The notes: generated by a model not told the origin, from the sequence alone. 64,000 nucleotides of DNA from Cyclaneusma minus (GCA_037179335.1 JAKZHN010000037.1:124001-188000); one strand, 5' to 3'. Shown: positions 9,051-21,546, counted from the stretch's first letter. Translations and numbers: made by a program.

Positions 9051-10639
9051 TCAAAGTTTCCCCTTCTCAAGCGCCCTCAGCTCCTCCATAACCCCCTTCC
9101 TCTCAACAACCTCCACATCCCTCGGCCCCCCCTTCGAAAAGTTCACCAACACCGCTCTCCTCATATCACCCTTCCTCCCACTCCCCTCCATTTCAACCTC
9201 CGGCCCCGGCCTATCCAATCCCAACACACTCCTCCTATCTTCCCTACCTCCCGTTTCCCTCTTCAACATACCAATATGCATCGGACTAATACACTTCTCC
9301 TCCCACTTTACTCCACTCCCATCACCACCATCCGTTTCCAAAAACCTCATCAGCTCCTCCCTCTGCCCCTTGAGCTGCTCATACGTCAACGGTGAACTCT
9401 GACCATTCGCCGCACCAGGACTGGTATCAGGACCTCCCACAGCCACAGGCGGTGTCAAAAATTGGGAAAGGAGAAAAAGCAGGTAGAATTGCGGCGGGAA
9501 GAGAATGATATCGCCAGATCGTGCTTTGGATAGCCAGGAAGCAGGGGATGCGAAGGAAGCGGCTGTGTGTTCGATGCCGCCGTCGGAGGTGGGGATGGGG
9601 AGGACTTGTTCTTTCTGCGTCGCAATAGTGGATGCTGATGCTGATGAGTTGGATGATGATGTTGAGGATGATGATGAGGATGGCGAGGGAGACAGGGGCA
9701 GGAAATAGAGGTACATTTGCGTGGTGAAGCGTTTGGGGATGTTGGTTGGTGTTATCCAGCGCGTGAAGGGTATCAGATTATCTATTTCCATACCAATCAG
9801 TCAGCCATGATGACCTAGCCCATCTCCTTCAGAACCAACAAGATAGGTGGGAAATGGCCGTGGAACCCGAACATGGAAGTTGGGAAAGGAAAGAATATAC
9901 CAATATCAACCACCCCACCCATGCTCTCAACCCAATCCACAAACCTCATCCTCCCAGCATGAATCTCTTTCCTCGCTTTCTCTCTTTCTTGTTCTGGCAC
10001 TTCCAACATCCCCGGCCTTCCCCCTTCCCTACCACTTGTATCTTTCCGTCTAGCAAGCAACAGCCCACTCTCCTCAAAGCACTCCCTCACCGCCCCCCTC
10101 CTATACGCCACCCCATCTCTATGCCTCTCCTCTCCTTCAGCCAGCACTTCTCCATTCACTTTATCCTGCACATCAATATTCCCACCCGGAAACACATGTG
10201 CGCTCGGAAAAGCACTCGAGGTCTTTACGCGATGCAACAGTAAGATTTCGTTATTCGGCGAGATGAGCAGAATGGATGCTGAGGGGCGCGGGATGGATGG
10301 GCTGCCTTTTTTGGGTTGTGCTGGGTGGCCGAAGGGCTGCTCCTCAGCCTCTTCTTTCTTCGGCGGCTGTGCTGAAGAAGACATGGTGCGTATCGATGTT
10401 GAGAGGCCTGTCGATAAGGCCTGGTTTCGGCGAGACGGCGATGCTGTTGCTCTCGGAGAGTAGTGGGAGTGGCGCGAAGGACCTTTGGTTTGGATGCTGA
10501 TGGGACGGAATGGAGTCGCGACAGTCGCGATGGCTCGTGTGTGGAGCGGATTATGAACACGGCGTGGAATTATCGGGTGGTATGGAGTAGTGAGAATTGA
10601 TATCCGCGATGCTGAACATCGCAGCAGGGGGTTTTGCAT
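9051..10639 (-). CDS. Nudix hydrolase, NUDT19-like
   Basis: Two exons (10639-9901 and 9781-9051) flank a 119-bp intron with a CTGAC branch-like site near its 3' end. Joined they give 489 residues. The Nudix fold begins near residue 120 (SASILLISPNNEILLLHR), the box runs from PGGNID (about 151-156) to RRGAVRECFEESGLLL (about 180-195), and the catalytic RE..EE.G is present. The insertion inside the box and the length match the NUDT19 group, whose animal members hydrolyse CoA derivatives; substrate here is inferred only. The first about 85 residues are Arg/Ser-rich and look like a mitochondrial presequence; Met86 (MSSSAQPP) is an alternative start giving a shorter protein. The C-terminal half (WITP, then a Ser-rich loop) is typical of fungal members. 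Neighbour LicD-like gene is also on the minus strand. Confidence 0.85.
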
Positions 10640-11390
10640 TTGTGTAGTCTGCGGTGCGGCTCATTGTTGGAGCTTGGAGAGCCTGAGCGTGCTGTCATCG
10701 ACATCCGGGGTAGTGCGATGTCCGTCGTACATGTTGCGGGGATAAGCGTGGAGCTTGTGCCTCGGTTGACGTCTCGTCGATCCGGGTCCGACCGGCTCGT
10801 GCTTGGCAAATCCGGGGATTCGGGCATTCCATGGACATGCAGGCTGGAATCGGACTGGCTTCAGTGACCGAAAGTGATTGAAGGTTTTCAACGATGAAGT
10901 TTTTATGGGCTTCAAGTGTTTAATGTAAAAATTGGATTCTAAGCGTCCCTGAATACCTATGATATCCGTGATCATCAATCATCGTGATTCCCCCAAAAAC
11001 ACCCCGCGTATCCAGCGGACCGGCCACCTCTCTCTCTCCCATTCCATAATTGCCCCCAAAACACCAGGGTATTATGTACAGCGAAGCGGGGAGATACTAA
11101 GGTCTCCCATGTGAACAGAGTTCCTCCCGTGTGCGGCCCATTTTCTCAATGAGCGCTTTTTTCATAATATGCCGTCAACGCATTGCCTTTGCAAGAAACA
11201 TACGAAGACGTGTCCCACAGAAAGCCTCCTTTTCGATGCATTCGTAGCCTCCGTGTCGCAAGATTCTTCAAGATCTCGGGACGTCGAGCATGCAAACCCA
11301 TAGCTCTCGAAGGAAGGATCCAGGAACCTCGTCGTTCAGGAAGCTTCATCTTCCGTTGATTCGTAACCTTGGTTCGCCATCCGGTGTTCA
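10640..11390. other. Intergenic: Nudix promoter side and LicD-like gene 3' flank
   Basis: No further gene is supported. Short frames on both strands here lack homology and codon bias. A CT-rich tract at 11027-11040 (CTCTCTCTCCC) may belong to the Nudix promoter. Confidence 0.4.
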
Positions 11391-12505
11391 TCACGCATGC
11401 GCATGCGCCGCCGCTATCCTCAGCTTGTCCGAAGCTTCAAGCTCAGTAGTAGCGGTGTCTTTCACACTCCCGGCCGAATCATCCAGCAGCTTCTGCGTCT
11501 TCGGCAGCCACTCTCCCTTCGCATCATCGAAATAGTGGCTGTACACATCATTAGCATCGCATCATCCCTTCCCATTCCCCTGCATATCTCTGCTCCAGCC
11601 TTGAAGTCCAGAACTTACTTGTTGAAACTCTTGAAACTCAACGCTTCGGGCGAAAACTCCGTCTCCAGTATCTTCTGATAGTCGTAAGGAATCTTGACCG
11701 GGATTCCTTCGAATTTGCTGTCGTGGAGCGGATATATGTATTTTGCGTTGAATTCATCGCCTGCCTTGTAAGACAGAATCTTCCCTTTCCCTTCGGGATG
11801 CGTCTCATTTCTTCGCGCCGCCATAATATCCAAAAACACCCCCGTATTCGTATCAATCCAGCGCGCATCAACGCCATTCTCATCATCCTCCTCTCTTTCC
11901 ACATAATGCGGATTCACCTCCAGCAGATAAGGAGTTGGTTGTTCCCACCATTCGCGCGAGAATTTGTAGTTCCAGATCGTCATGTTGTGATAGGCGGCGA
12001 GGAAAGCAAGGGATTCTTCGGAGACGGAAACGGAGACGGATACTTCCCAGGGGAGGATTTTCTGCTCCCACCACCATCCGAGGAGTGTGGAATGCATGAG
12101 CCAGGCTTCCAGCTTTAGGTCGGCGGCTGTTGCGAGGAAGGACTTCATTAAGCCCTGCACAGCCTTCTTTCGTGCTGAGTATTCGAGGGCTTGGTCGCCG
12201 AAACGGCCGTCGTAGTGGTTGTGGAAGCTATTCCCAGAAACCAGCTCGTTAGCTTTGGTTCTCTACCTGAAATGAGAGTATGGCGATGATTGAGGATTGA
12301 GGTTAAGAAGAACTCACGCAGCTTCCTTGAAATACTTCCTATCTATCGGCGCATCTTCGTATTTCCCTCTCGGCTGTTCGAATGGCGGTGGATACACATT
12401 GAGGTTTTTCTCCATCTTCGTCCTTACTTGGTAGAAATCGGCATCGGCGGCGCATGAAGCGCAGAGGAAGGCCAGACACGGCCATGCGAAATCTGTGAAG
12501 CGCAT
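11391..12505 (-). CDS. LicD-family protein with signal peptide
   Basis: Three exons (12505-12318, 12227-11619, 11538-11391) with introns of 90 and 80 bp, the first with a GCTAACG branch site, give 314 residues. The N-terminus (MRFTDFAWPCLAFLCASCAA) is a plausible signal peptide. The LicD core follows: HYDGRF, then LEAWLMHSTLLGWWW and PWEVSVSVSV; after the region WIDTNTGVFLDIMA come YPL.....EG.PV.IP and, after the last intron, HYFDDAKGEWLP. LicD-type proteins transfer phosphocholine or related phospho-groups to glycans; fungal members (Mnn4-like) act on mannans in the secretory pathway. The role here is inferred from the family. In most family members the second motif reads D.D; here it reads VSVSVSV, which could weaken activity. 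Without the last intron the frame would stop early at 11614-11616. Confidence 0.8.
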
Positions 12506-14142
12506 CGTGGGTATTAGAGGTCGTCACACCCTGAATATGGGCTGCGAGCTCTTCCGAGAGGTTCAGATAGAGTGACGACGGGAGAGCTATGGGTGCAGTG
12601 AGAATTGTCGCATGAATTGAGCTGGAGGCGAGACAATGAGCGGATGTTGTGAGTGTGAAGATGTTGTGAGTGTGAGAATGCAATGGTTAATTGAGAAAGG
12701 AGGAGCAATTTGAGAAGAAGCGTGGCCGGTGGTGAGAAGTTTCGGCGTGGGTGCCGCGGGACAAGATTCTTGGGGGGAGCTGGTGATGGGAGCTTAATCG
12801 GATGACGCGCTATCACAGCTGAGTGTGCCTGACAGCCGCCAAAATCCCTTAAAATACCGCGATACGACTTGCTTTCAGGAACAAGCTTTTGGAAAGACTG
12901 CTCAGAGATGCGAAGGAGTTTTACTTGTGCTGGATATTTGGAGTTACACGTCGATTGGATGGAGTCGTCTTCTCCTGGACGCGCAAGGCACCGCATGTGA
13001 TATCGGACCGTTCCGAAATCAGGAGAAGAGCCGCCAGCACCAAGATCTTGCATCAGCATCGTCGAGTCAGAAATCAACATCGCCGCCAAAACAATTACGA
13101 CAGGCCTCCAACGCTCACCGTTCACGATTCGGCATTTTCCATTCCTCAAATCGGCATCAAAATCGAGCTGTTCTTAGTGCGCTACCCCTCAAGATCTCAA
13201 ACGTGTGGCTGGACGTTGTGTGTTCTCGACTGTTGTCCTTGTGCGCCGCGTCACCAAATTCAATCGGCAGTCGAGTCTCAACCACGCTTTTGGTGTAGCT
13301 TGGCGACCCCGGCTGTGGACGTCGTATTGTGTTGTGGCGTTGCGGCCCGTAAGATGGAGCAAAGCCAGATGTTGGCACCAGATCAGCCTCCATAAGCCTT
13401 CGAAGATTTGGATTTCGGGGACTTCCACGGATGCTGACGACGACAATGGTTTTTTCTGAGGTTCGGTCAGGTGGCCAAAATGATGCGCTAATAATGACCG
13501 TTGATATTCAAATACTTGGGCGATCCAGATGCAAGTCGAGTTCGGAGACTTAGCATAAGTCTCAAGGTCGCTTCACGTAAAGGCCGCGTGGATTCTGTCA
13601 CCAAAATAGTATCTATCTGTCACCCGTGGGAATGATCCCATCCTCCTAATAACTTGCTAGGATGCCAGACAAGCTGAGATAGGTACTAGAAGTAGGTCAA
13701 TTTGTTCGAACAACTCGTCCAGCAGCAGACGTTCCTACCTAGAGTATCAACCAACTGACAAAAGGGGAGCATGAACATGATGTTTGACAGAGGATTTGTA
13801 GCTGATTGGAGAATTCTTTCACTTGGTACTGACGGCTCTGATGTCGTGACCGTTTTGAGTGGGAGAAGTAGCCAAAGATAAAAAAGTCGGAAACAAAAAT
13901 CAACAAATGCTTTGAGATGAGACTTATGAGGATTGTCGAAGTCTCGATGTCGATTTCGAGCCATGATCACATGCGAGTACGTGCACTCGCTCAACCTGCC
14001 CCTCCACACGAGGCTGCAGCCTTGCACACTCAGCCCGTCTCACCCTCCGTAAAATTTCTCGATTTTCTCCCAGAACACCATCACCAAATTCAAGGCCGCA
14101 TCAAAACCCACCAATTTCTCAAGCCACGAGAAAACACCGAAA
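12506..14142. other. Divergent intergenic region between the LicD-like gene and YTM1
   Basis: About 1.6 kb between two outward-transcribed genes. Several overlapping short frames (for example around 12.8-13.4 kb on both strands) lack homology and shadow one another, so none is called. It probably holds both promoters and 5' leaders. Confidence 0.45.
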
Positions 14143-15668
14143 ATGAACTCGTTAAATCCCAGTGATGCTGCTGCGCCATCGCAGCCAGGCCAGGTCCAGG
14201 TCTACTTCACCACCAAATCGCCCGACTTGGAACTCCCCGAATCCAAAAGACAGCTGTTGGTGCCGACCAGTAAGTCCGAAATTGCGACAATTGGAAATGA
14301 AGATGAAAATCAAGAAGATACTAACAACACCACCCAGGTGTCCGCCGATATGGCCTCTCCCAAATCCTCAACTCCGACTCCATGCTCGACACCCCCACTC
14401 CCATCCCCTTCGACATCCTCATCAACGGCACCTTCCTCCGCACCACCCTCGACGAATACCTTATTTCCTCCGGCCTTTCCTCCGAAACCCTCCTCACCCT
14501 CGAATACGTCCGCTCTCTCATCCCACCCCTGTACGAAGGCAGTTTCCAGCACGAAGACTGGCTTTCCACAGTCGACATCCTCTCGCCCTCCTCTGCCGTC
14601 GCATCCTGGTCATCTACCCCCATACCATCTGAGCAACAACGCATCCTCACAGGTTCTTACGACGGCCTATTGCGAGTATGGAACAAATCCGGCCAATGCA
14701 TTTCCACATCCTCGCTATCGCCAAACAGCGGCGTAATGGTCGGCATCAAGTCTGCAAAATTCATTTCGCCAACGCAAATTGTATCCTCCGGACTCGACCG
14801 CACAGTCAAGTTATGGAAATACGAAGAAAGCGACCAATTCTCAGGCTCCATGTCCTGCACACTCGAGCTCTACGGCCACAAAGGCAGCGTCGATTCAGTT
14901 GCTGTTCATGGACCCTCGAATCGAATCCTCTCCGCCTCCACGGATGGTACGATTGGTATTTGGTCAACACAAAAGGGCGAATCCCCAGCTGCCCCCGAAG
15001 CACTCATCAGCAACAAGCGTCGAAAGTTGAATGCGGCTAAGCAGATCCCTTCGAGAGGTGCGCTGAGTTTGATAAATGCACATGCGGCGCCTGCCACAGC
15101 AGTAATCTTCGATCCCAAAGATCAGACCGTAGGCTACTCGGTATCGCAAGACCACACCCTCAAGACACTGGATTTGGCAACCAGCACAGTGGTTGATACG
15201 CGCACGACCTCTCACCCCTTATTTTCCCTTGCCGCATTGCCGAATTTGTCAAATCAGCTCCTCGCGGCTGGAACATCAGCACGACATATTGTGCTCATTG
15301 ATCCACGTGTTTCGGCACAGACTACTTCGGTCATGACACTGAGAGGACACACAAACCTGGTGTCTGATCTTGCTAGGGATCCGGAGTCCGAGTATGGCTT
15401 GGTGAGTGCGAGTCATGATGGGACGTGTAGGGTGTGGGATCTGCGGAGTACGAGGAAGGGGACGAAGGATGAGGGAAATGGAGTTGTGGGCGAAGCTGTC
15501 TACATCATTGAGAGAGAAAGTAGGAAAGCGGAGAAGAAGAAGCCGGTTGGGGGTGAGGGCGTCAAGGTGTTCGGAGTGGCTTGGGACAAAGATGTGGGCA
15601 TCGTCAGCGTAGGCGAGGACAAGCAGTGTCAGATCAATAGGGGGAAGGGTGTTACGAAACACAGCTGA
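14143..15668 (+). CDS. YTM1: Ribosome biogenesis protein YTM1 (WDR12)
   Basis: Exon 1 is 14143-14269 and exon 2 is 14338-15668, with a 68-bp intron (branch CTAAC); the product is 485 residues. The N-terminal NLE domain (VQVYFTTK..., then VPTSVRRYGLSQILN, PFDILINGTFLRTTLDEYL) is the part that binds the AAA-ATPase Rea1. It is followed by a seven-bladed WD40 propeller: GSYDGLLRVWN, SSGLDRTVKLWK, SASTDGTIGIWS, SASHDGTCRVWD and the C-terminal GEDKQCQINRG typical of YTM1. The known role is in the PeBoW complex (Nop7-Erb1-Ytm1), maturing the large ribosomal subunit in the nucleolus. The start is chosen because the intron joins the NLE domain in frame. Its 3' end converges on the exonuclease gene. 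Confidence 0.95.
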
Positions 15669-16919
15669 TGGGCTAGGAAGTAGCCCATCAGCTGGTCGGA
15701 ACTAGACTAGGGATAGCTTCGAGACTTCAGACGACTGGAGTCGAAAGGTGGATGACAGGGCATCGACGAGGAAGATTGCTGGAAGCAGGCACAACACCGG
15801 CCATGATGACGAGAGGCAACAAGCAGTCCGCTGGGACATCAGTCACATCGCTCGCAACCGCTTCACAAACGCGTATGTCAAGTCTGCCGATGCCTACCAT
15901 GCATGCATGCATACCCATAATGGCGATCGTGGGACGTGGAATCTCTGCTGCAACTGGACGCCTTCTTGCTTCTGCCTAGAGACGTTCAGTAGGATTTTTC
16001 TGGGAGAGTGATCAATAGATACCCATCTCAGTAGAAGTTGTATAAACAATTCTGACATTTCTGCAATCCATGCTTGCTTTTAAAAACTGACTAGGAGTTG
16101 GAGTGCCCTTCCATGCTCTATATACAGGGCCTTTTGCTTCCTTGGTCCCTTAAATCAACGCCATGTCCAGGGCTCCAAGCCCCTGATCCTGCCACATTCC
16201 ATCCTAGTGAATGCGAGCACAATGACCAAGATAGCAGTCACGATCGGCTGCTGCGTGTGCTGAGTTGAGTAACCACATTTGAGGCACGAAGCATCGTAGA
16301 CATCATACTTATCATCACCCCCATGTCCAGCACCTAATATCCAGCGCACTCCAGCGTTGTTCTCATCACGTAGACGCACAGCTCGTGTGCCTGATAAAGG
16401 ACCCTGCCATTGCGAGCATCGCCCGCATCGCCCGCATCGCCCGCAACGCCCGCATCGCCCGCAAAGAGGCATTACAATAAGTAGGTAATAAATATATCGA
16501 ACTTGCCACGGGAGCAGAGAGACTGATTCATGTGGGAATCCGCGTGTGTGGCCCGAGGTCGGAGCCCGAGTTCGGAGGGTCAACGTGGTCACGGCTAAGG
16601 CATTCAGCAAAGGCCAGCGCAGCTTGAGCATGTACGGCTGAATTTTGCAGAGGGTGGCTGGCTGGCCAGGGGTCGAGATATGGGGATGACGGGGGAAGGA
16701 AAGTCGGTGATTGCTGAGTAAAGCATAGCAGAGAGATAGGTGGGGCTGTGTGGATGATTCAACGGCCCTCAAACAGCAACAGCCCCTCTTCATGTCCTGA
16801 TCTTGGATCTGGCAGCCCTCTCTGTTGCCCTTCATCCAGCATCCCCATCCAGCCTCCTCACCACCCCCATTACCCCCACCAATCCCTCCCTCCCTCCCTC
16901 CTCCCATCCCCCTCCCCCA
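15669..16919. other. Convergent 3' intergenic region
   Basis: It lies between the ends of YTM1 (+) and the exonuclease gene (-). Apart from the 9-bp minisatellite at 16414-16463 nothing is supported. A 250-codon minus frame at 16155-16907 is built on that repeat and low-complexity sequence and is not taken as a gene. Confidence 0.45.
16414..16463. repeat. 9-bp minisatellite
   Basis: About five tandem copies of GCATCGCCC / GCAACGCCC. It lies in the 3' intergenic region and has no evident role. Confidence 0.8.
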
Positions 16920-18945
16920 TCATCTCCTCCCCCCCAGCCCCGCAAACCGTCCCCCATACCGTCCCGCCCCAAGCATCTCCCTCGGCCACCCCCTAACCCT
17001 CTCCTCATGGCACGGCAACCTCTCCCACGCCACAGCCGTGAGTATATAATTCTGCACCGTACTCAGCGCCAGCGGTGGGTTTCTTAGAATCTTGGCGACG
17101 TCTTGGACTGAGAGGTCGGGGTTGTGTGCCCAGAGAGCATAGGCGCGGAGTTGTGAGGGGAGGCAGCGGGATTTGGGGTGGGTGGTTAGGTAGTCTTGCG
17201 TCCATTGTTGGGCGGGGGAGAGGAGGGGGTGTGGTGGGTCTGAGGGTTCTGAGGACTTGGCTGGGGAAGAGCGGGTGGTGGTTGTGCGGCGTTTGGAGGG
17301 GGCGGAGAGGGATGCTGAGGTGGATGGAGCAGGGGCGGAGTCGAGGGATGAGAGGGTTGGGTAGGTGACCGTCGCGGCAGATTCAGAGCCTTCTGGTTCA
17401 GGCTCAATCTCGACATTCTCCGCCCCCGCCTTAATCACTTCTTCATCCAGCGCCTTGCCATTCCCATCCTTCCCATCAGCCGCCTCAACAACACCCTCAG
17501 TCTCCTCATCAGCAGCACTCTCAGCCACCGGAATCACCACCCCCTCCGCCAGTCGAATCGTGCGATTCAAATCCGCATTCCACGGCCTCGGCGGCACCGG
17601 ATCCAGTTTCTGCCTCTTGACATCCATAACATCAAACAACATGTATCCCGCATACGAATCGCTCGCTGCATACAGAATTTGTGCCACATTGAGCGGCTGT
17701 GACCAATCACTCCCCCGCACAATCTCTCCCTTATACATCGGCAGACCGAGATGTTCATGCACCAGCGTAGCCAATTTCTCCGGCCGTTTGTTAATCAGTC
17801 CATATTCCTTCGTTTCCGAATACTTGATCAATTTATACAAATGAGAAAGTTCGAAAATCCCTTTGGTGTCAACATGTAAGAAGTTTCGCAATCGTGTGCA
17901 ATCGCCTTTGATGCACACCCCCGCTTTCGTAACACTCTCATCCTCAAGTATCTTCTGTAGTGTAGGAGCTACTAAATCCTGAGGATCGTTTTTCGAAAAT
18001 GCGGCGAGGTGGAAGAGGGCGATGCGTTCTTCGTTGGCGATTTGGATTAGGGAGACGTTTTTCTTGGCGGACATGGTGCGCGTGGCGTTGGGGTACCATT
18101 CCATGTCAAAACCGAGAACACTGCTGTTGAGGAACTTCTGGGCTACTCGTTCGGATGTTTCGCGGGACTTGCAGTAGTGGACGGTGACTTGCTTTTCTGA
18201 GGGGCCGATGTACATCGTGTGTGACCAGTAGGAGCCGGCGTGTCCCTCTGGTGCTGCGAGGGCTTTGGCGAAGAGATCGGGCGACATTTTGTAGGAGGAG
18301 GTTGTTTCGGGGAGTTCGGGCGGGGGAAGCGATGCGGATTCTGGTAGTTCTGACGGTTTGGCGTCTGAGTCTGTCGTGACCTGCTGGTCTTCTGTGGTCT
18401 TAGGGGTATCTTCTGGTGGTGGATGCGCTTCTGGGGTGGGTGGTATAGGGGCTGAGTGACCAGCGAAGGGCTCGCGGATCGAGTTGGCGAGTACGTAGTT
18501 GTCCTCTGCATTCGAATGAATATGCAGCCCCTGATCCGTCCTTGTACTTGTTTCCTGTACTGTCGTATACGATCTCGCCGTGCTCCGACTCGGATACTTG
18601 GGCGTTGTGTCGGCGAAGACAATGCCATGTCTAGGATCCCAAGCTTGCTGCAAGTTGAAAGCCTGCTTGGTCGTTCTCGATCTCGGCTGTTCATTCAATT
18701 TCGTAGTCGTGCTGAGATCCCTAGATTATTCGTCAGTCTCATAACCTCTAAATAATATGCAGACGTAAGGGTGTGAAGCGAAGAATCACTCACTGCCTCC
18801 TCACCCCTCTCCCTCCCCAGACAGTCGACCAAGCTGCAGCAGCCATCTCAACAGGCCCTCTAAAGCTCGCCATCTCCGCAGCTCTCATCCGTTTCTGGCG
18901 ACGCAATCTGCGCAACATAGATGCTCCATGCTTGCCGTGGAGCAT
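16920..18945 (-). CDS. WRN-type 3'-5' exonuclease domain protein
   Basis: Exon 1 is 18945-18794 (an upstream in-frame Met at 18996 is possible) and exon 2 is 18720-16920, with a 73-bp intron (CTGAC branch); the product is about 650 residues. A DnaQ-like exonuclease domain holds the three Exo motifs: FDMEW (Exo I, catalytic D and E), GVCIKGDCTRL (Exo II, D) and YAASDSYAGY (Exo III, Y...D). This matches the exonuclease half of Werner-type proteins; there is no helicase. The C-terminus ends with a helix-turn-helix resembling the RecQ-associated HTH (LSVQDVAKILRN...LSTVQNYI) after a Ser/Thr-rich linker. Likely a nuclear nuclease in DNA repair or RNA processing, by family analogy. Exon 1 is basic (MLRRLRRQKRMRAA), which leaves a mitochondrial option open. 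It shares its promoter region with LSm5. Confidence 0.85.
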
Positions 18946-18996
18946 GACATTGACAGATTCCGTGTAAGCTTTGTTGATGTGTCCTCGGCCACGCAA

Positions 18997-19612
18997 CGTC
19001 TGGTCGCGTCGCGGATTCGATGTCGTTGAGGGGTTCGCGGTTCCGGCGTGAATGCTTGGCGCGTCGGGCGCTTAGCGCGTCTTGTGTAAACGAAACCGAG
19101 GGATGGTGGGGCGATGTTTGAAGAGAGCGCTGTCCGACGAACAATGAGCAACAACACAGAGAATTGACGTCCAACTCAGTGGTATTTGATGAAACTGGGG
19201 ATTTGCGGATTCTGAAGATATCGAGAGAGCGTGTGGCAAGAGCGAAAGGTGTGTGTGTCGGTCTCTTTGTGTTTGCAGACAATGTTTTTGTCCGTTCACG
19301 TGATCTCGTCCGAAAGCGCATCCGCCGAGAACGAGGGATCGCTGGGGTCTTGTGCGTCGCGGATTGCCTCGAGGGGGATTCTTTAGGGGCTTGGAGAACG
19401 TCTGTGGGAGACTCGGTGGTGTGTGAAGTTGCTGCTGTGGTCGAATGCTTCGGAATGGATGTTGGTGGTCGGGCGAGGCACGGAGCACGGGAAACACCAC
19501 TTTTCCTTTCTTCGAGTTACTTCTTTGGTCATTTCTCGACTCTGTAGTACCCTCAGATATCTAACACAGACCCCAGATCCCCAATCGTCCAAAGCAAAAC
19601 CATCTTCTCAAA
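18997..19612. other. Divergent promoter region, exonuclease gene / LSm5
   Basis: About 600 bp between two outward genes. A TTCACGTGATC palindrome lies near 19295-19305. The minus-strand frames here (up to 153 codons) lack recognisable domains and are not called. Confidence 0.5.
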
Positions 19613-20120
19613 ATGGCCTCCCAACTCCTCCCTCTCGGTGAGCCTGCTTACTTTACCGCAGATCGGCCCCCTGCTGATATCTCGATGCAGAACTCATCGA
19701 CAAATGCGTCGGATCCAAAATCTGGGTCGTCATGAAAGGCGACAAGGGTACTTCCTCCATTCCCCATCCTCCCTCCCCCTCCCTCCTCCCTCCTCCCCTC
19801 CACCCGTACTGTTTATTAACCCCTTCCAGAATTCAGCGGCACCCTCCTCGGCTTCGACGACTACGTCAGTAAGTTACTCGTCCATACCCTGTGCCTTCTT
19901 CAAACATGATAGCGATGTGCCGAAATGCTGATGTTGTCCACAAGACATGGTACTTGAAGATGTCACCGAGTTCGACTACAGCGGAAACCACACCAAGCTG
20001 AGCAAGATCCTGCTGAATGGGAATAACATCTGCATGGTATGATATACCTCGCGCATAAGTTCCATGAACATGTGCTGACATGGGTGATAGTTGATTCCCG
20101 GTGGTGAGGGTCCTGTTTGA
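19613..20120 (+). CDS. LSM5: U6 snRNA-associated Sm-like protein LSm5
   Basis: Five exons (19613-19637, 19691-19747, 19830-19868, 19945-20036, 20091-20120) make an 80-residue protein. Sm1 motif: LELIDKCVGSKIWVVMKGDKEFSGTL broken by introns, with the signature GFDDYVNMVLEDV; Sm2 motif: LNGNNICMLIPGG. This is the normal length and order for LSm5. It is a subunit of the LSm2-8 ring on U6 snRNA (splicing) and of LSm1-7 in mRNA decay. Four introns (53, 82, 76, 54 bp) in 243 coding bases is very dense. Every junction is GT-AG and restores the Sm consensus, so the model is secure despite no single exon exceeding 92 bp. Confidence 0.93.
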
Positions 20121-21126
20121 GTCAAGATGGCAAGGGCATGGATGCACTGATGTGTCGGAGGGAGAGACCAGGAGGTCAAAGAATGGTCTTCGCTGTGTTG
20201 TGGGAATCTTCGGCTGAGGAACCCCAGATGGCCAGGAAAATCACAGTCACTGACCCTGCTCCAAAAGACTCGTTACCTCGTATGGTTTCTCTGGCAAGAA
20301 TGGGATCAGCTAAGTCCCTATGAATCCAAAACTTCTCTCCGTGGTGTTGTTGTCTACATCATGCTATGAAACACCGGGGTTTGCATCTTGCTATTTTACA
20401 AAAATCCCGAGTCACCTATCTAGGTATGTTCACGGTTATTTCACAAGTCACTAGTTCACAGGCTTCACGCGTGTTGTATATATGGGAGAATTGGTGCTTT
20501 CGTAGGCAACTATTCATCTGCTCTGTGCAGGCTCGCAGCTTCGAAGACTTGCCCTCGACCTCGTAGCCAAGTTAGCTTTCCTGTTTGTCTCACCGCCACT
20601 ATTTGCTTGCCTATACCTCATTCGAAGATGTATTGAATGGTTTTGAATAACCGTCGTTGACTGAGATGGCGTTTGTCGAATCTGAGTGCTGTGCGAGATG
20701 TATGGGATTGCGATTTCGTGGGGGCCTTTGATGCTGGGAGGATGCGAGGGGGATTGGGGCAGGGGGAATGCTGGTGTGAGCAACGGATGCCATCCAGCTG
20801 CAGCTCGAAGAATGTTGTACTGACTATTATAAGAGTTGGTCACGATTTCTCTACACTATATTTTACAAGGGAAGCAGAGGTTCCAAAAGTTCATCGCATA
20901 TTCTCTACTATGTTGATCGAAGTAGATCTTTCCTGTCCAAAATTGTATCCCCCCTTCTGGCTTTCTGCCTAAGATCGTTAGATCAACACGCCCTCATATT
21001 CTCCGCGAAATTCACCGTCCCCTTCTGCTTCTGCCATGTCTCGTCCAAAACTATCTCTGATGCCCGAAGATCAAGGCGTTTGTAGGGTGGAGATGGGGTC
21101 GGCAAAATGTTGGGGATTTGCTGATC
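20121..21126. other. Intergenic, no gene seen
   Basis: LSm5 3' flank, then sequence with only short shadow frames on both strands. No repeat or element was recognised. Confidence 0.4.
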
Positions 21127-21546
21127 TTAGGGGCTCCTTTTGTTTTTTCTTGATGTGGGGGATTTTTTCGTCCGTCGTGGTCCGTTCACAAAGGGGATGG
21201 TGCGGAAAATCGACGCGATGATCAGGCCGAGCTGGAGCTCAAGGCCGGGAGAAATAAACAGGAGGTAGAGGTTTGAGGTGAAATCGCCGAAGTCGTAGTT
21301 CGTGGGGGCCGTGTGCCTCGGTGGAGTGCATATGAGGATGCGTCTGTAGGTGTGCTGACTGTCATGGCGGAGTATGATGTTGTGGAGAGGACTTGAAGTC
21401 TGCTGTACTAGCTGGTGTAGCTTTCCTAGCAGGTATCGCTCCGTGTCTGATCGTGGAATTGCGCTGATATGGAAGGGGAATGCGGGGAAAGCAAAGACAG
21501 GGAAAATGCGGCCGTGATGGCGCGGTGACCACAAGCTGCGAGCCAT
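21127..21546 (-). CDS. Hypothetical protein, 139 codons
   Basis: An ATG-initiated frame with mostly C/G-ending codons, unlike the surrounding spacer. It has a basic, proline-containing start and a hydrophobic segment near the end (YLLFISPGLELQLGLIIAS) followed by a strongly basic tail (TKKSPTSRKNKRSP). A single-pass or tail-type membrane protein is possible. I recognise no family. It lies directly downstream of P1 on the same strand and has no resemblance to the P family. It could be spurious. Confidence 0.35.
   Translation of the reverse strand: MARSLWSPRHHGRIFPVFAFPAFPFHISAIPRSDTERYLLGKLHQLVQQTSSPLHNIILRHDSQHTYRRILICTPPRHTAPTNYDFGDFTSNLYLLFISPGLELQLGLIIASIFRTIPFVNGPRRTKKSPTSRKNKRSP

Noticed and set aside
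8469..9402. Long plus frames opposite the Nudix gene and the RT relic
   Set aside because: Pro/His/Ser-rich translations of pyrimidine-rich antisense; the minus strand carries the recognisable proteins.
14310..14650. Minus-strand frames over YTM1 exon 2
   Set aside because: Shadow frames of a secure gene; no homology of their own.
16155..16907. 250-codon minus frame
   Set aside because: It is built on the GCATCGCCC minisatellite and low-complexity sequence, and lies in the 3' intergenic space between convergent genes.
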